From positions 248,001 through 312,000 of the forward strand of contig NZ_JAQKQJ010000018.1 in assembly GCF_029109325.1 (NCBI RefSeq): a stretch of 64,000 nt of DNA, written 5' to 3'. This document shows positions 7,579 to 15,993 of the stretch, piece by piece. Both the position numbers and the translations under genes were made by a program. Position 1 is the stretch's first letter; each line of letters begins with the position of its first letter. Source of the stretch: Nodosilinea sp. PGN35. Its GTDB lineage: Bacteria > Cyanobacteriota > Cyanobacteriia > Phormidesmidales > Phormidesmidaceae. The notes beneath the pieces are model-generated. The model had not been told where the DNA came from, searched no databases, and was given only the letters and a program-made list of their open reading frames with translations.

Positions 7579-8913
7579 ATGCTCCTGGTTCTTATCCTCG
7601 TTGTTCCGGGCGCTCGGCTTCAGGCTCAAGACGAGGCCAGCCCTGAGGAAACTCCCGCTTTACCGGCCTTGCCTGCATCCCCAGCAGCGGCCCCCGATCG
7701 CGCCGACGATGGGGTGTTTTTTGCCGATGTGCTGGTGCGGGGCCAGCCGGTGTTTCAGGTGGGCAGTCTGGCGGGTCTCAGCGCCAGCGATCGCGCCGCC
7801 ATCATCAACCGCCGCATTGCCGGACTGCTGAGCCAGGTGCAGGATCTCGGTACCGTCACCGTGCAGCCGGACGACAGCCGTCAGATCGCGCTGCTGACGG
7901 TCAACAACCGGGTGCTGATGACCGTCACCCAGCAGGATGCGGACGATTTTGGCCTCACCGTGGCGGCCCTGGCCCAGCAGTGGGCCGATCGCCTCAACCA
8001 GGTGCTGGCCCAGCCCAACCTGGCCATTGACGTTTTGCAGCGGCTAGACAGCACGACCCGCCAGCTGGTGGACGACACCATTGTGCTGCTGCCGTCGCTG
8101 CTGGGGGCGATCGTGCTGGTGGGCCTGACCTGGATGGTGGCCAAGGGGGTGCGGCGGCTGGGGCTGCTGTGGGCCGAGCAGACCGAGGGCGATCGCAGTA
8201 CCGAAATTCTCATCGGTCGCCTGTGCTACGGCGGTGTGTGGGTGGTGGGCAGCATTGTCGCCCTGGGGATTTTGGGCCTCGACTTTGCCGCCCTGCTGGG
8301 CACCCTGGGGCTGACCAGCGTGGCGATCGGCTTTAGCCTGCGCGACGTGCTCAGCAACTACATTTCTGGGGTAATTTTGCTGGCGGCCCGCCCCTTTCGC
8401 ATCGGCGACCAGGTGGTAATTGGCAACTACGAAGGCACCGTGGTGCAAATTCAGCTGCGGGCCACCACCATGCGCACCTACGACGGGCGACTGGTGTACA
8501 TCCCCAACCAACAGGTGTTTCAAAAGAGTGTGGTCAACAATACCGACTCTCCGGCGCGGCGCAGCGATGTTGTGGTCGGTATTGACTACGATGCTGATAT
8601 CAACGTTGCCCGCCAGGTCATTGTTGAGGCGGTTACGTCGGTTAAAGGGGTTGAATCAGAGCCGCCGCCGCTGATTTTGGTGCAAGACCTGGCCCCCAGC
8701 ACCGTGAAGCTGGAGGTGCGGTTTTGGGTCAATTCTCGCCGTCAGTCGTTTTTACAGGTGACTTCGGAGGCTTCTCAGGCGATCAAAGAGAGGCTGCAAG
8801 AGGCGGGGATCGAAATGCCCACGGAGATCCACACGCTGATGTTCCGCGAGGGGGCCAAGGTGGCGGTGAATGCGATCGCCCCCGAGGAGGGAGATCAGCA
8901 GGAGCGAGGATGA
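7579..8913 (+). CDS. MscS-family mechanosensitive channel
   Basis: This 444-residue small-conductance mechanosensitive channel protein would release solutes on hypo-osmotic shock. A signal-like hydrophobic stretch (MLLVLILVVPGARLQAQ) leads into a periplasmic region of about 150 residues, then membrane helices (VLLPSLLGAIVLVGLTWMV, VVGSIVALGILGL) and the pore helix and beta domain (FSLRDVLSNYISGV, RPFRIGDQVVIGNYEGTV, VYIPNQQVF). The ATG at 7579 has only a weak purine-rich stretch before it. The frame stays open upstream but offers no better start codon, so the N-terminus is uncertain by some residues. Confidence 0.88.
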   Translation: MLLVLILVVPGARLQAQDEASPEETPALPALPASPAAAPDRADDGVFFADVLVRGQPVFQVGSLAGLSASDRAAIINRRIAGLLSQVQDLGTVTVQPDDSRQIALLTVNNRVLMTVTQQDADDFGLTVAALAQQWADRLNQVLAQPNLAIDVLQRLDSTTRQLVDDTIVLLPSLLGAIVLVGLTWMVAKGVRRLGLLWAEQTEGDRSTEILIGRLCYGGVWVVGSIVALGILGLDFAALLGTLGLTSVAIGFSLRDVLSNYISGVILLAARPFRIGDQVVIGNYEGTVVQIQLRATTMRTYDGRLVYIPNQQVFQKSVVNNTDSPARRSDVVVGIDYDADINVARQVIVEAVTSVKGVESEPPPLILVQDLAPSTVKLEVRFWVNSRRQSFLQVTSEASQAIKERLQEAGIEMPTEIHTLMFREGAKVAVNAIAPEEGDQQERG

Positions 8914-8955
8914 TGTTTATGCCGAGCTACTCTAGGCATACAAGCGGTTTTACCT

Positions 8956-9243
8956 ATGCAGTTTGAGTGGGATGAGCGGAAAAATGCAGCTAATATCGCC
9001 AAGCATGGCTTTGACTTTGCCGATGCCGATCGCATCTTCAACGCGCCACTGCTGGTTGACCCAGACAAACGGACTGATTACGGTGAAGATCGATGGATTG
9101 GCATTGGGCTGCTAGACGGTCGCGTTATCGTTGTTGTATTCACAGAGCCAGCTGACAATACCATTCGCGTCATTTCTCTGAGAAAGGCACTCTCCCATGA
9201 ACGAAGGCGCTACGAACAATACCTCCAAAACCGACTGGGCTAG
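8956..9243 (+). CDS. brnT: BrnT-family toxin
   Basis: This 95-residue protein has the BrnT fold signature: FEWDERKNAANIAKHGFDF at the N-terminus, then DYGEDRWIGIGLLDGRVIVVVFTE and the C-terminal IRVISLRKALSHERRRYEQY. BrnT proteins are RelE-like ribonuclease toxins that arrest translation. All expected parts are present, unlike the second BrnT at 39014. Its stop overlaps the antitoxin start at 9197 by 47 bases, typical of co-translated toxin-antitoxin pairs. Confidence 0.88.
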   Translation: MQFEWDERKNAANIAKHGFDFADADRIFNAPLLVDPDKRTDYGEDRWIGIGLLDGRVIVVVFTEPADNTIRVISLRKALSHERRRYEQYLQNRLG

Positions 9244-9490
9244 AATTGATGCGATGACGGATGACGACATTGATACGTCAGATATTCCGCCCTTAGGTGA
9301 GGCTTTTTTTGCCAAAGCAACGCTGCGAATGCCTCAGTCTACGGTTTCTGTGGTGGCTGTGCCCGTGGATGCTGAGACCTTAGGCTGGTTTCAGGCCCAG
9401 GGGGAAGGCGCAGAACAACACATGGCGGCGGCCCTGAGAATCTATGCCGAAGCTCAAAAGCGAGCGGCCACCCTGCATTCGGCATCTTGA
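9197..9490 (+). CDS. brnA: BrnA-family antitoxin
   Basis: This 97-residue antitoxin begins MNEGATNNTSKTDWARID, with the acidic IDAMTDDDIDTSDIPPL segment usual for BrnA. A C-terminal DNA-binding part follows (VPVDAETLGWFQAQGEGAEQ) ending in a helix. BrnA neutralises BrnT and represses the operon as a dimer. The gene overlaps brnT and runs on the same strand. The truncated Uma2 gene begins about 18 bases after its stop. Confidence 0.85.
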   Translation: MNEGATNNTSKTDWARIDAMTDDDIDTSDIPPLGEAFFAKATLRMPQSTVSVVAVPVDAETLGWFQAQGEGAEQHMAAALRIYAEAQKRAATLHSAS

Positions 9491-9508
9491 CCTTTGTTGG
9501 GAAGGTTT

Positions 9509-9883
9509 ATGGCAACCCATTCTGCACCAAAGACACTGCCGAGCGCCCCTGGTGAAAATCGTGTGGCCCTGCGCGGTATGGATTGGGTAGCCTACTGCCA
9601 GATGCGATCGCTGCTCAACGAGCGCACCCGAGCCCGTCTCACCTACGATCGCGGCACCCTCGAAATCACTACGCCCTCCGAAGCCCACGAGTTCTATGCC
9701 CGATTGATCGAGCGGTTCATCATTATTCTGGTGGTTGAACTGGGAATGCGGGTTAAAACGCTGGGGTCTACCACGCTCGATCGCGAAGATCTAGACCGAG
9801 GGGCTGAACCCGACAACGGTTACTACATTCAAATGAGGGAATTCTGTCATACTACGCTACCAGAGGCTTTAGGACGCAAGTAA
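9509..9883 (+). pseudogene. Uma2 family protein, truncated by fusion
   Basis: The first 108 or so residues are a normal Uma2 N-terminal half (NERTRARLTYDRGTLEITTP, KTLGSTTLDREDL, EPDNGYYIQ). The reading then runs into unrelated AT-rich sequence, giving MREFCHTTLPEALGRK and a stop. The second half of the family, with the catalytic PPPDLAIEVD-type core and the VPEIW strand, is missing, so nuclease function is not expected. The break is at about 9830, where the neighbouring AT-rich open frame begins without a start codon. ATG 9509 has a GGGAAGG ribosome site. Confidence 0.82.
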
Positions 9884-10440
9884 TAAACTTAATACAGCAG
9901 GCAGAAAAAAGAGACTGGTCTTATATTCATTCTCAAATCGTTGTCAGTAGCTTTAGAAAGGCTAATGGCAAGGCTTATTACGAGCTAAACGGTCGCGTAA
10001 CTTTGCTAATCCTTGATAACGGCTGCCCATCGTTAAGTACGGGATTTATTTTGGACTGGGAGCCTTACTACGCATCGCCACTTCTAGGAATGAGCAGCCC
10101 AGACTTTTCTATAATGTTACGTATCGTAGATGATTTTCAAGATAGATATCTTGAGCTACAAGCTTATCAAGCCTTTGTACAGATCTTAAGAAGCAAAATA
10201 GAGCTATTAGGTGACGGATGGTTTTTTTACGATCACATCAATGACTCCCAATCAGATGGAAGGAATAAAGGTTTTCCTATCCACATTCGGAAGCCAATGC
10301 TCGAATTACTCCGTGGAACCAAGGATTCTGAAGAACAAGTTAACAGATTCATGCAGGCGAATGAACTTATTTTGAATAAGATTTTAGAGTGCCAGGAATT
10401 CTGGGAGATGCGTGAAATTTTTGCTCAAAAGCCTGATTAA
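9832..10440 (+). pseudogene. Unknown AT-rich gene, 5' end lost at the junction
   Basis: A frame open from inside the Uma2 remnant to a stop at 10440 codes for about 200 residues, including GFRTQVINLIQQAEKRDWSYIHSQIVV, GFILDWEPYYASP and GWFFYDHINDSQSDGR. I do not recognise the family. Composition is clearly AT-rich compared with its surroundings, which suggests transfer. No ATG or GTG start is present at a suitable place; a TTG at 10003 would give 145 residues but would discard sequence that looks equally coding. The simplest reading is a gene whose start was deleted when it was joined to Uma2. Confidence 0.55.
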
Positions 10441-10454
10441 AATAATCGAACTGT

Positions 10455-10831
10455 TCATAGGTTCTCTAGCTGCTGAATCATCGCGGCGATTGCTGTCTTG
10501 ATAGAGTTGAGGTGGCGATCGCAAATATAAAAAACGACCTCTGCATCTATATCTTCGTAATGATGGCTGAGAATATCGCGAGTACCTTTAGCACCCTTCC
10601 AGTCAACTTCTGGATGTGCGTCTAGCAAATCTCGTCCTCCCAGCTTCTCTAAATTTTTAATACTCTCTCCCATCCAAATAAGCATCATAGCAATGCCATC
10701 GAGCCTGTCTATGCCCTCATCATCTTGCACAAAATCTTCGGGAGACTGAATCCCTACGAATCGTCGCTGATTCGATCAATTGCCTCTGCAATTTGACCAA
10801 GAACCTCTCGCAGCAACTCGCGATCAGACAT
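10455..10831 (-). pseudogene. hepT: HepT-like toxin ribonuclease, frameshifted
   Basis: HepT is the HEPN ribonuclease toxin paired with MntA. The ATG at 10831 overlaps the mntA stop in the classic arrangement and gives MSDRELLREVLGQIAEAIDRIS before a stop. One base out of frame the protein continues RRFVGIQSPEDFVQDDEG to the end at 10455. The whole interval is 377 bases, one short of a multiple of three, and the join falls near 10757-10769. The HEPN active-site motif RDILSHHY (R-x4-H-x-Y) survives in the downstream part. A shorter product from the GTG at 10730 would lack the first helix. Confidence 0.8.
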
Positions 10832-11126
10832 AAACCGCTTCCTGATCAATGCGTTGTTTTAGCCTTTGGTTCATTGTCACTCTATATCTGACAATATCTA
10901 CGGGTACTTGCAAAGCGCTTTGGAGATGCTCTTTGACATGAACCATCGCGAAGAGATCGGGTGCCATTTCGACTACCACATCCACATCGCTGATGTCTGT
11001 AGCTTGATCTCTAGCGACAGAGCCAAAGATTCCTAGGCGAGTGACACCATACCGTTCTGCTAAAACAGGCTTGAGTTGGTGCAGCATCTCTAAAACTTTG
11101 CCGCGTTTAAGTGTCTCTTTAGCCAT
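10824..11126 (-). CDS. mntA: MntA-type nucleotidyltransferase antitoxin
   Basis: This 100-residue minimal nucleotidyltransferase carries the motif GS-x10-DXD (GSVARDQATDISDVDVVV). MntA antitoxins inactivate HepT by transferring AMP to a tyrosine next to its active site. The frame is complete and ends IDQEAVYV, overlapping the hepT start by eight bases. Because its partner hepT is frameshifted, this antitoxin may now be an orphan kept by inertia. The gene is somewhat AT-rich relative to flanking core genes. Confidence 0.9.
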   Translation of the reverse strand: MAKETLKRGKVLEMLHQLKPVLAERYGVTRLGIFGSVARDQATDISDVDVVVEMAPDLFAMVHVKEHLQSALQVPVDIVRYRVTMNQRLKQRIDQEAVYV

Positions 11127-11136
11127 AGTGCTTTAA

Positions 11137-11805
11137 TTAATCACTCTTCCCCTGACCCTTCACCCATTCTCTAACCGATCGCCGCAGGGCCAGCCGACCT
11201 GCTGATCGCTGCGATTCAATTAGCTGCGGCAGGGCGCGAATATCCAACGTGGGAAACACTCGGCTTTGCTCTGATGTCGCGTAGCGATCGCCTTCCAGCA
11301 GATAAATTGTCAGCACACCGCTGTCGTAGCACCAGATCTCGGGTACGCCCAGCCGCGCATAGATGGGAAAGCGATCGAGGGATTTGCTGGTGAGATCGAT
11401 TTCGAGGGCGAGATCGGGGGGCGGGTCGCGGTCGAGGTCAAACTCCAGTTTGCCTCGCACCAGCGCCTCGTTTTGGAAATAGAAGCAATTGTCGGGTTCT
11501 ATGCCCGCCTGTTGAGCTTTACGACGCCAGGTGGTCGAGCCGTAGCACTCGTAATCTTGCTCTAGCACCTCAGCCATATCTTCAATGGCTGTACTAATCG
11601 ACTGCTTGAAATACTCATGCTCGGGCAGGGGGGCCATCATCTCTAAAAAACCATCGTCGTAGGCGATGCGGGTGCTGCGGTGGTTTCCTAGCTCAGCCAG
11701 GATGGCTTCGAACTCGGCCCAGCTCACGTCGCGCAGCACCAGGCTCTTGCCCAGGGGTACCTCAATTTGGCGTAGCTCAAGGGTGACCATGGGTGCGTTT
11801 ACCAA
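11137..11805 (-). CDS. Uma2 family (DUF820) putative endonuclease
   Basis: A complete 222-residue Uma2 protein, the third in the window. Visible family landmarks are RIAYDDGFLEMMAPLPEHE, GSTTWRRKAQQAGIEPDNC, DPPPDLALEIDLTS and RLGVPEIWCYDSGVLTIYLL, so the predicted PD-(D/E)XK-like core is intact. It stops ten bases upstream of mntA on the same strand, so the two could share a transcript. Expression and substrate are unknown. Confidence 0.88.
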   Translation of the reverse strand: MVNAPMVTLELRQIEVPLGKSLVLRDVSWAEFEAILAELGNHRSTRIAYDDGFLEMMAPLPEHEYFKQSISTAIEDMAEVLEQDYECYGSTTWRRKAQQAGIEPDNCFYFQNEALVRGKLEFDLDRDPPPDLALEIDLTSKSLDRFPIYARLGVPEIWCYDSGVLTIYLLEGDRYATSEQSRVFPTLDIRALPQLIESQRSAGRLALRRSVREWVKGQGKSD

Positions 11806-11860
11806 TAGAAAAAAACGAGATACTCGATGTTCCTAACATCCATTATGGCTAACATCAGAT

Positions 11861-11889
11861 GGTGCATCGCTGCGCGGATGCACCCTACG
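11861..11889. repeat. GGTGCAT...ATGCACC dispersed hairpin
   Basis: Arms GGTGCAT (11861-11867) and ATGCACC (11878-11884) enclose CGCTGCGCGG and are followed by CTACG. It overlaps the stop of the TspO-like gene at 11885. The same element with the same spacing occurs at 1926, 28150 and 29583. Confidence 0.8.
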
Positions 11890-12622
11890 AGTTGGCTTTG
11901 GCGATGACCGGATACAGAGGTTCCTGGCCGTTCAAGCGCCAGAGGCTGATGCAGAGGGCGGTGGCGATCGCAAGCCAAACCAGCGACGGCAAAATCACCC
12001 ACCCCGCCAGGGGCACCACCTGAAAATAGCCGACTGTAAGCACCGCCACCGAGAGCAGCGGCCCCACAATCACCATGGGCACCGCCGCCCCCAGGCGACC
12101 TTCAACGGTGAAAATGGTATTCCAGGTGTCGCCCAGGCTGAGGTGGGCCACGTAGAGAATCAGCGGCCAGCTCAAAAAGGTTTGCCCCATCGCCGACCAC
12201 ACCAGGTAGGCCGAAACCACCCGCAGCACGGCAATGCTCATCCACACGATGGGGAAGGCCAAGGGCGGCGGTGCCCAGCCCGGACGCTGAAGCGAGGTGT
12301 AGCGACCGCTGTTGCGGGTGTTGTCGAGCGGGGAGAAGAGGCGCGATCGCAGCGTCACGACGGCAAAAAACGCGCAGGCGATGGCCGTCGTTGCCCAGGG
12401 AGCCAGTGCACCCAGATTGAAGTACCCAAAGGCCCCATCCATGGCCCCCAGCAGCGCGGTCATGGCGGCTACCTGGGCAAGGGTCGCCCCCAGGTAGATC
12501 AGCGTCGCCCTTTTGTCCCATTTGGGATTGGCCAAATCGGTCTGGACGGTAGTGTCGCGGGTGGCTTCGTTGACCCCCATCACCGTATTAACGCCGCTTT
12601 TCACAAATTTCTTACTGCTCAT
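11885..12622 (-). CDS. TspO/MBR-family membrane protein
   Basis: The 245-residue protein has five predicted membrane segments, beginning LIYLGATLAQVAAMTALLG and ending LPSLVWLAIATALCISLW. RPGWAPPPLAFPIVW matches the Pro/Trp-rich loop of TspO/MBR proteins, and HLSLGDTWNTIF matches their conserved W-N region. TspO proteins bind tetrapyrroles or related ligands in membranes. This longer version, with an N-terminal extension of about 40 residues, is common in cyanobacteria. Its 3' end overlaps a dispersed GGTGCAT hairpin that may form part of its terminator. Confidence 0.78.
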   Translation of the reverse strand: MSSKKFVKSGVNTVMGVNEATRDTTVQTDLANPKWDKRATLIYLGATLAQVAAMTALLGAMDGAFGYFNLGALAPWATTAIACAFFAVVTLRSRLFSPLDNTRNSGRYTSLQRPGWAPPPLAFPIVWMSIAVLRVVSAYLVWSAMGQTFLSWPLILYVAHLSLGDTWNTIFTVEGRLGAAVPMVIVGPLLSVAVLTVGYFQVVPLAGWVILPSLVWLAIATALCISLWRLNGQEPLYPVIAKANS

Positions 12623-12718
12623 TTGCCTAAAGAAGTGGTTTATAAACTGGCTCGGCCTCTCTCTAACCCCGATCCTAAACCCTACCGGACGCTGCTACCG
12701 ATAGAGTAAAGAAGGTCT

Positions 12719-14242
12719 ATGGGCAACGGGGCAAACGCAATGGAAAACAGTGGACAGAAGCGGGTAGTGGTGGTTGGCGCTGGCTGGGCAGGGTTAGGAT
12801 CCGCCTACCACCTGGCCCGTCAGGGCTACGCGGTGACGCTGCTCGAAGCCGGAGCCTACCCCGGCGGGCTGGTGGCGGGCTGGCAAACGCCCCAGGGGCG
12901 CGCTGTCGAGGCCGGGATTCACGGGTTCTGGTACCCCTACCGCAACATTTTTGCCCTCACCGACCACCTGGGCATTCAGCCCTTTACCGACTGGACGCGA
13001 TCGGCCCAGTATTCGCCTCACGGCCTGGAGGTCGAGTCGCCGCTGTTTCAGGCCCAGCCCTACCTGCCCACGCCCCTGGGCACCTTTCTCTATACCGACT
13101 TCAAGCGGCTGCCGCTGATCGATCGCCTCTCGGCCCTGCCCCTGCTGCAAGCGCTGATCGACTTCGACAACTCCGACGCGGCCTGGCAAAAGTACGATCG
13201 CATCACCGCCCGCGAGCTGTTTCGCCAGTACGGCGTATCGTCGCGGCTCTACCACGAGTCGTTTGAGCCGATGCTGCTGGTGGGGCTGTTTGCCCCCGGA
13301 GAGCAGTGCTCGGCGGCAGCGGCGCTGGGCATGCTCTACTACTTCATCCTGGCCCACCAGCCCGATTTTGATGTGCGCTGGTGCCGGGGCACGGTGGGGG
13401 CACAGATCTTTCGGCCCTGGACGGAGGCGATCGAGCGGGCCGGGGGCAAAATTCTCGCCAATCACCGGGTATCGGATGTGAACGTCGAGCAGAACCGGGT
13501 AACAGCGGTGGTCTGCGGAGATGAGGTGTTTGAGGCCGATGCGGTGGTGTTTGCCGTGGGCATTAGCGGGCTGAAGAAGATTGTGGAGCAGTCGGCGGCG
13601 CTGCGCGATCGCCAGGAGTTCCGTGACATTCGCAACCTGGGGGCGATCGACGTGCTGGCGGCGCGGCTGTGGCTCGATCGCAAAGTCGAGATTCCCCGCC
13701 CCTCCAACGCCTGCTTTGGCTTTCACCCCACCACGGGGTGGACGTTCTTTGACCTCAACGCCCTGCACGATGAGTACCGCGACGAACCGGGCACCGTGGT
13801 TGAGGCCGACTACTACCACGCCAACCAGCTGCTGCCTTTGGATGACGACCAGGCGATCGCCCAGGTGCAGCAAGACTTGGGCGGGTGCATTCCTGCCTTT
13901 GGCGAAGCGAAGGTGATCGATCGCGCTGTGGTGCGCATTCCCCAGGGGGTGACGCACTTTGCCCCCGGCAGCTACCGCTACCTGCTGCCCGCCACCACCA
14001 GCTTCGACAACCTGTTTATGGCGGGCGATTGGATTGTCACTCGCCACGGATCTTGGTCGCAGGAGAAGGCCTACGTGACCGGGCTAGAGGCCGCGAACCA
14101 TGTGATTGCAACGCTGGGTCAGGGGCAGCCTGCGGAGATTCTGCCCGTGATTCCGGATGAGCCGCATATTCAGGCGCTTCGATCGGTCAATCGTTTGGTA
14201 CGACAGGGGTTGCAGGGGCTGCCTCAGTTTTGGCTACCGTAG
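12719..14242 (+). CDS. FAD-dependent amine-oxidase/carotene-desaturase-like oxidoreductase
   Basis: This 507-residue flavoprotein opens with an ADP-binding fold (VVVVGAGWAGLGSAYHLA, then a conserved acidic residue in LLEAGAYPGG). It continues with the substrate region seen in phytoene/zeta-carotene desaturase relatives (GIHGFWYPYRNIF) and ends with an FAD-contact motif (NLFMAGDWIVTRHGSWSQEKAY). The exact substrate cannot be told. Carotenoid, squalene-derived or other isoprenoid oxidation are possible by family. A GAAGG sequence supports ATG 12719, although an ATG at 12740 is also possible. The gene is divergent from the TspO-like gene. Confidence 0.75.
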   Translation: MGNGANAMENSGQKRVVVVGAGWAGLGSAYHLARQGYAVTLLEAGAYPGGLVAGWQTPQGRAVEAGIHGFWYPYRNIFALTDHLGIQPFTDWTRSAQYSPHGLEVESPLFQAQPYLPTPLGTFLYTDFKRLPLIDRLSALPLLQALIDFDNSDAAWQKYDRITARELFRQYGVSSRLYHESFEPMLLVGLFAPGEQCSAAAALGMLYYFILAHQPDFDVRWCRGTVGAQIFRPWTEAIERAGGKILANHRVSDVNVEQNRVTAVVCGDEVFEADAVVFAVGISGLKKIVEQSAALRDRQEFRDIRNLGAIDVLAARLWLDRKVEIPRPSNACFGFHPTTGWTFFDLNALHDEYRDEPGTVVEADYYHANQLLPLDDDQAIAQVQQDLGGCIPAFGEAKVIDRAVVRIPQGVTHFAPGSYRYLLPATTSFDNLFMAGDWIVTRHGSWSQEKAYVTGLEAANHVIATLGQGQPAEILPVIPDEPHIQALRSVNRLVRQGLQGLPQFWLP

Positions 14243-14313
14243 TGATGGTAGGCACTGCCAACCTCAACTCTGTAGGAAACTGCTCTAATCTCCTAGCGGT
14301 ACTGAAGTAGAGG

Positions 14314-14568
14314 ATGAAAACCACCCCTTACTTTGAGCAAAAGTTGCTAGATCGGCCTGAGATCCGCAGGGAGTGGTGTGAACGGGTTGTCGTTGACCCA
14401 CTTAAGATGCTGATTCAGCCAAACGGACGGATTAGTCGTTGGGCAGTTATCCCTGAATATGGCGATCGCGTTCTCAGAGTGATTACGCTAGAGGATGGAG
14501 AGACGCTGCATAACGCCTACTTCGATCGCAACTTTCGCTCTCGTCTACAAAGGGGCCTGGAACCATGA
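14314..14568 (+). CDS. Small protein paired with DUF2283, toxin-like
   Basis: The product has 84 residues with no recognised catalytic motif. It contains FEQKLLDRPEIRREWCERVV and ISRWAVIPEYGDRVLRVITLEDGETLHNAYFDRNF, the layout of small DUF4258-like or RelE-like proteins. Its stop overlaps the DUF2283 start by four bases (ATGA). Toxin status is inferred from that arrangement and from a comparable order at 41263/41069. It is not proven by any residue seen here. Confidence 0.6.
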   Translation: MKTTPYFEQKLLDRPEIRREWCERVVVDPLKMLIQPNGRISRWAVIPEYGDRVLRVITLEDGETLHNAYFDRNFRSRLQRGLEP

Positions 14569-14780
14569 AAATTCAATACTTCCCGGACACAGATACGCTG
14601 TCGATTCGGCTGAATGACTCCCCCAGCACTGAGTCGGAGGAAATTGCGCCGGATGTGGTGGTTGATTTTGATGAGAATGGCGGTGTTGTAGGTATGGAGA
14701 TTGACCTGGCTTCGTCAAAGGTCGATTTGAAAAGTTTGGACTTGAAAGGGCTACTTATTCCGGAACTGCTTTCAAAGTAG
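14565..14780 (+). CDS. DUF2283 family protein, putative antitoxin
   Basis: A 71-residue DUF2283 protein: MKIQYFPDTDTLSIRLND, followed by EIAPDVVVDFDENGGVVGMEI and a final helix. DUF2283 proteins are usually found downstream of small toxin-like genes and are presumed antitoxins. Translation is probably coupled to the upstream gene through the ATGA overlap. A second DUF2283 protein (41069-41275) sits in the toxin island at 41 kb with the same gene order. Confidence 0.82.
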   Translation: MKIQYFPDTDTLSIRLNDSPSTESEEIAPDVVVDFDENGGVVGMEIDLASSKVDLKSLDLKGLLIPELLSK

Positions 14781-14841
14781 ATGTAGATTTATAGAGCCTT
14801 TCTAGACTGCGATTGAGTAAGTTAACTGGAGCGACTGGCCA

Positions 14842-15786
14842 ATGCCGGAGCAGACCTTCGATGTATTTCTAGCCCATAACAGCAAAGATAAACCACTTAT
14901 TCAGCAAATTTATAAGAAGTTGAGAGAGCGAGGAATCAAACCCTGGCTGGATACAGAAAGGATTGCCCCAGGAGATTCTCTTCTTGAAAAAATTCAAGAA
15001 GCAATTATCCAAAGCAAAACAGCGGCTATATGTATTGGTTCAACAGGCGTAGGGAAATGGCAATCCCTTGAAGCTCAAACATTCATTGGCCTATGCATAC
15101 AACAAGGTGTCAAGGTGATTCCTGTATTGCTTCCAAGTGTTAAGAGCGTGCCAAATGAGCTATTTATTTTACAAAACTTTCGTTTTGTTCAATTTGAAGA
15201 AAACTTAGATGATGAACAAGACTTTGATCTTTTGGAGTGGGGAATTACCGGAGTTAAGCGTGAATCGCTTGCCAGCCTTCCTTTAGATGTATCTAACTCA
15301 GAGGATCAAGCATCCTCACTGGATCTTCTTCAGCAATGCGATCCTACTAAAATTCTCTTCATTAAAAATGTCAAAGATCCTTCAGGTCGATGGGCTTATT
15401 TGATAGATGGTGTTTTACCATCGAAGACTCCCATTTTTGAACTCATGTGGCGTCCAAACGGTCGTGGCATTGATCGACCCAAGGCAGGAGATCTGATGCT
15501 TCTGCATCAGCAGGCAAAAGTGACTCATCTTGTTGAGTTCTTAGATGAGGACATTAGAAAAACAGATGTAGGAAATTTTCGATTAGTTAAAGTGATTTGG
15601 ATGCCTAAGCACAAAGATTGGCACCTTCTACCTCATCAAAAAGAGATTTTAGGTTTTGATCCTAAATATAGGGATGGCAACACTCATTCCTTTAGAAGCC
15701 CTAACTTCATCAGGTTCAATCAAGCCTGGAAAGAATTGAAGGATTTTCAATATAACCTATTAGAGCATTTAGCTGAACTTAGTTAA
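14842..15786 (+). CDS. TIR-domain protein with a PUA/EVE-like C-terminal domain
   Basis: The 314-residue protein has an N-terminal TIR domain (about residues 5-130): FDVFLAHNSKDKPLIQQIY, KPWLDTERIAPGD and VGKWQSLEAQTF, where Glu77 is placed like the catalytic glutamate of TIR NAD+ hydrolases. The second half (about 160-295) has KILFIKNV, RPKAGDLMLLHQQAKVTHLV and a Trp-rich stretch, resembling the strand order of PUA/EVE-like modified-base readers; that match is by eye only. Composition is AT-rich, suggesting transfer. A role in phage defence, with the C-terminal domain sensing and TIR as effector, is inference. No classical Thoeris partner gene is adjacent. Confidence 0.72.
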   Translation: MPEQTFDVFLAHNSKDKPLIQQIYKKLRERGIKPWLDTERIAPGDSLLEKIQEAIIQSKTAAICIGSTGVGKWQSLEAQTFIGLCIQQGVKVIPVLLPSVKSVPNELFILQNFRFVQFEENLDDEQDFDLLEWGITGVKRESLASLPLDVSNSEDQASSLDLLQQCDPTKILFIKNVKDPSGRWAYLIDGVLPSKTPIFELMWRPNGRGIDRPKAGDLMLLHQQAKVTHLVEFLDEDIRKTDVGNFRLVKVIWMPKHKDWHLLPHQKEILGFDPKYRDGNTHSFRSPNFIRFNQAWKELKDFQYNLLEHLAELS

Positions 15787-15788
15787 CC

Positions 15789-15974
15789 TTAGTCAGGTGC
15801 GTTCGCCCGTTCCAGCAATTCCCCAGTTACATCATCACTGAGGTAATATTCGCCGCAGTCCTCACAAACGTCAGCAGGCACCCACTCAAGTACAACGATC
15901 GCCCCTTCTCGTTCTAAGGCAACCGTAACCAGTCCGGGCTGAGTTTGTCCTGGCTTACAAATTACACAGTTCAT
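15789..15974 (-). CDS. YgiT-type zinc-finger protein
   Basis: This 61-residue protein has two CxxC pairs, MNCVICKPG and ADVCEDCGEYYLS, followed by a short helix (VTGELLERANA). This is the N-terminal zinc-binding half of MqsA/YgiT antitoxins, which usually follows a DUF4258 toxin gene. No such gene lies directly upstream on this strand, so it appears to be a solitary antitoxin remnant. It converges on the TIR gene with two bases between the stop codons. Confidence 0.82.
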   Translation of the reverse strand: MNCVICKPGQTQPGLVTVALEREGAIVVLEWVPADVCEDCGEYYLSDDVTGELLERANAPD

Positions 15975-15993
15975 GGTTGCTTCCGAACCGAGC

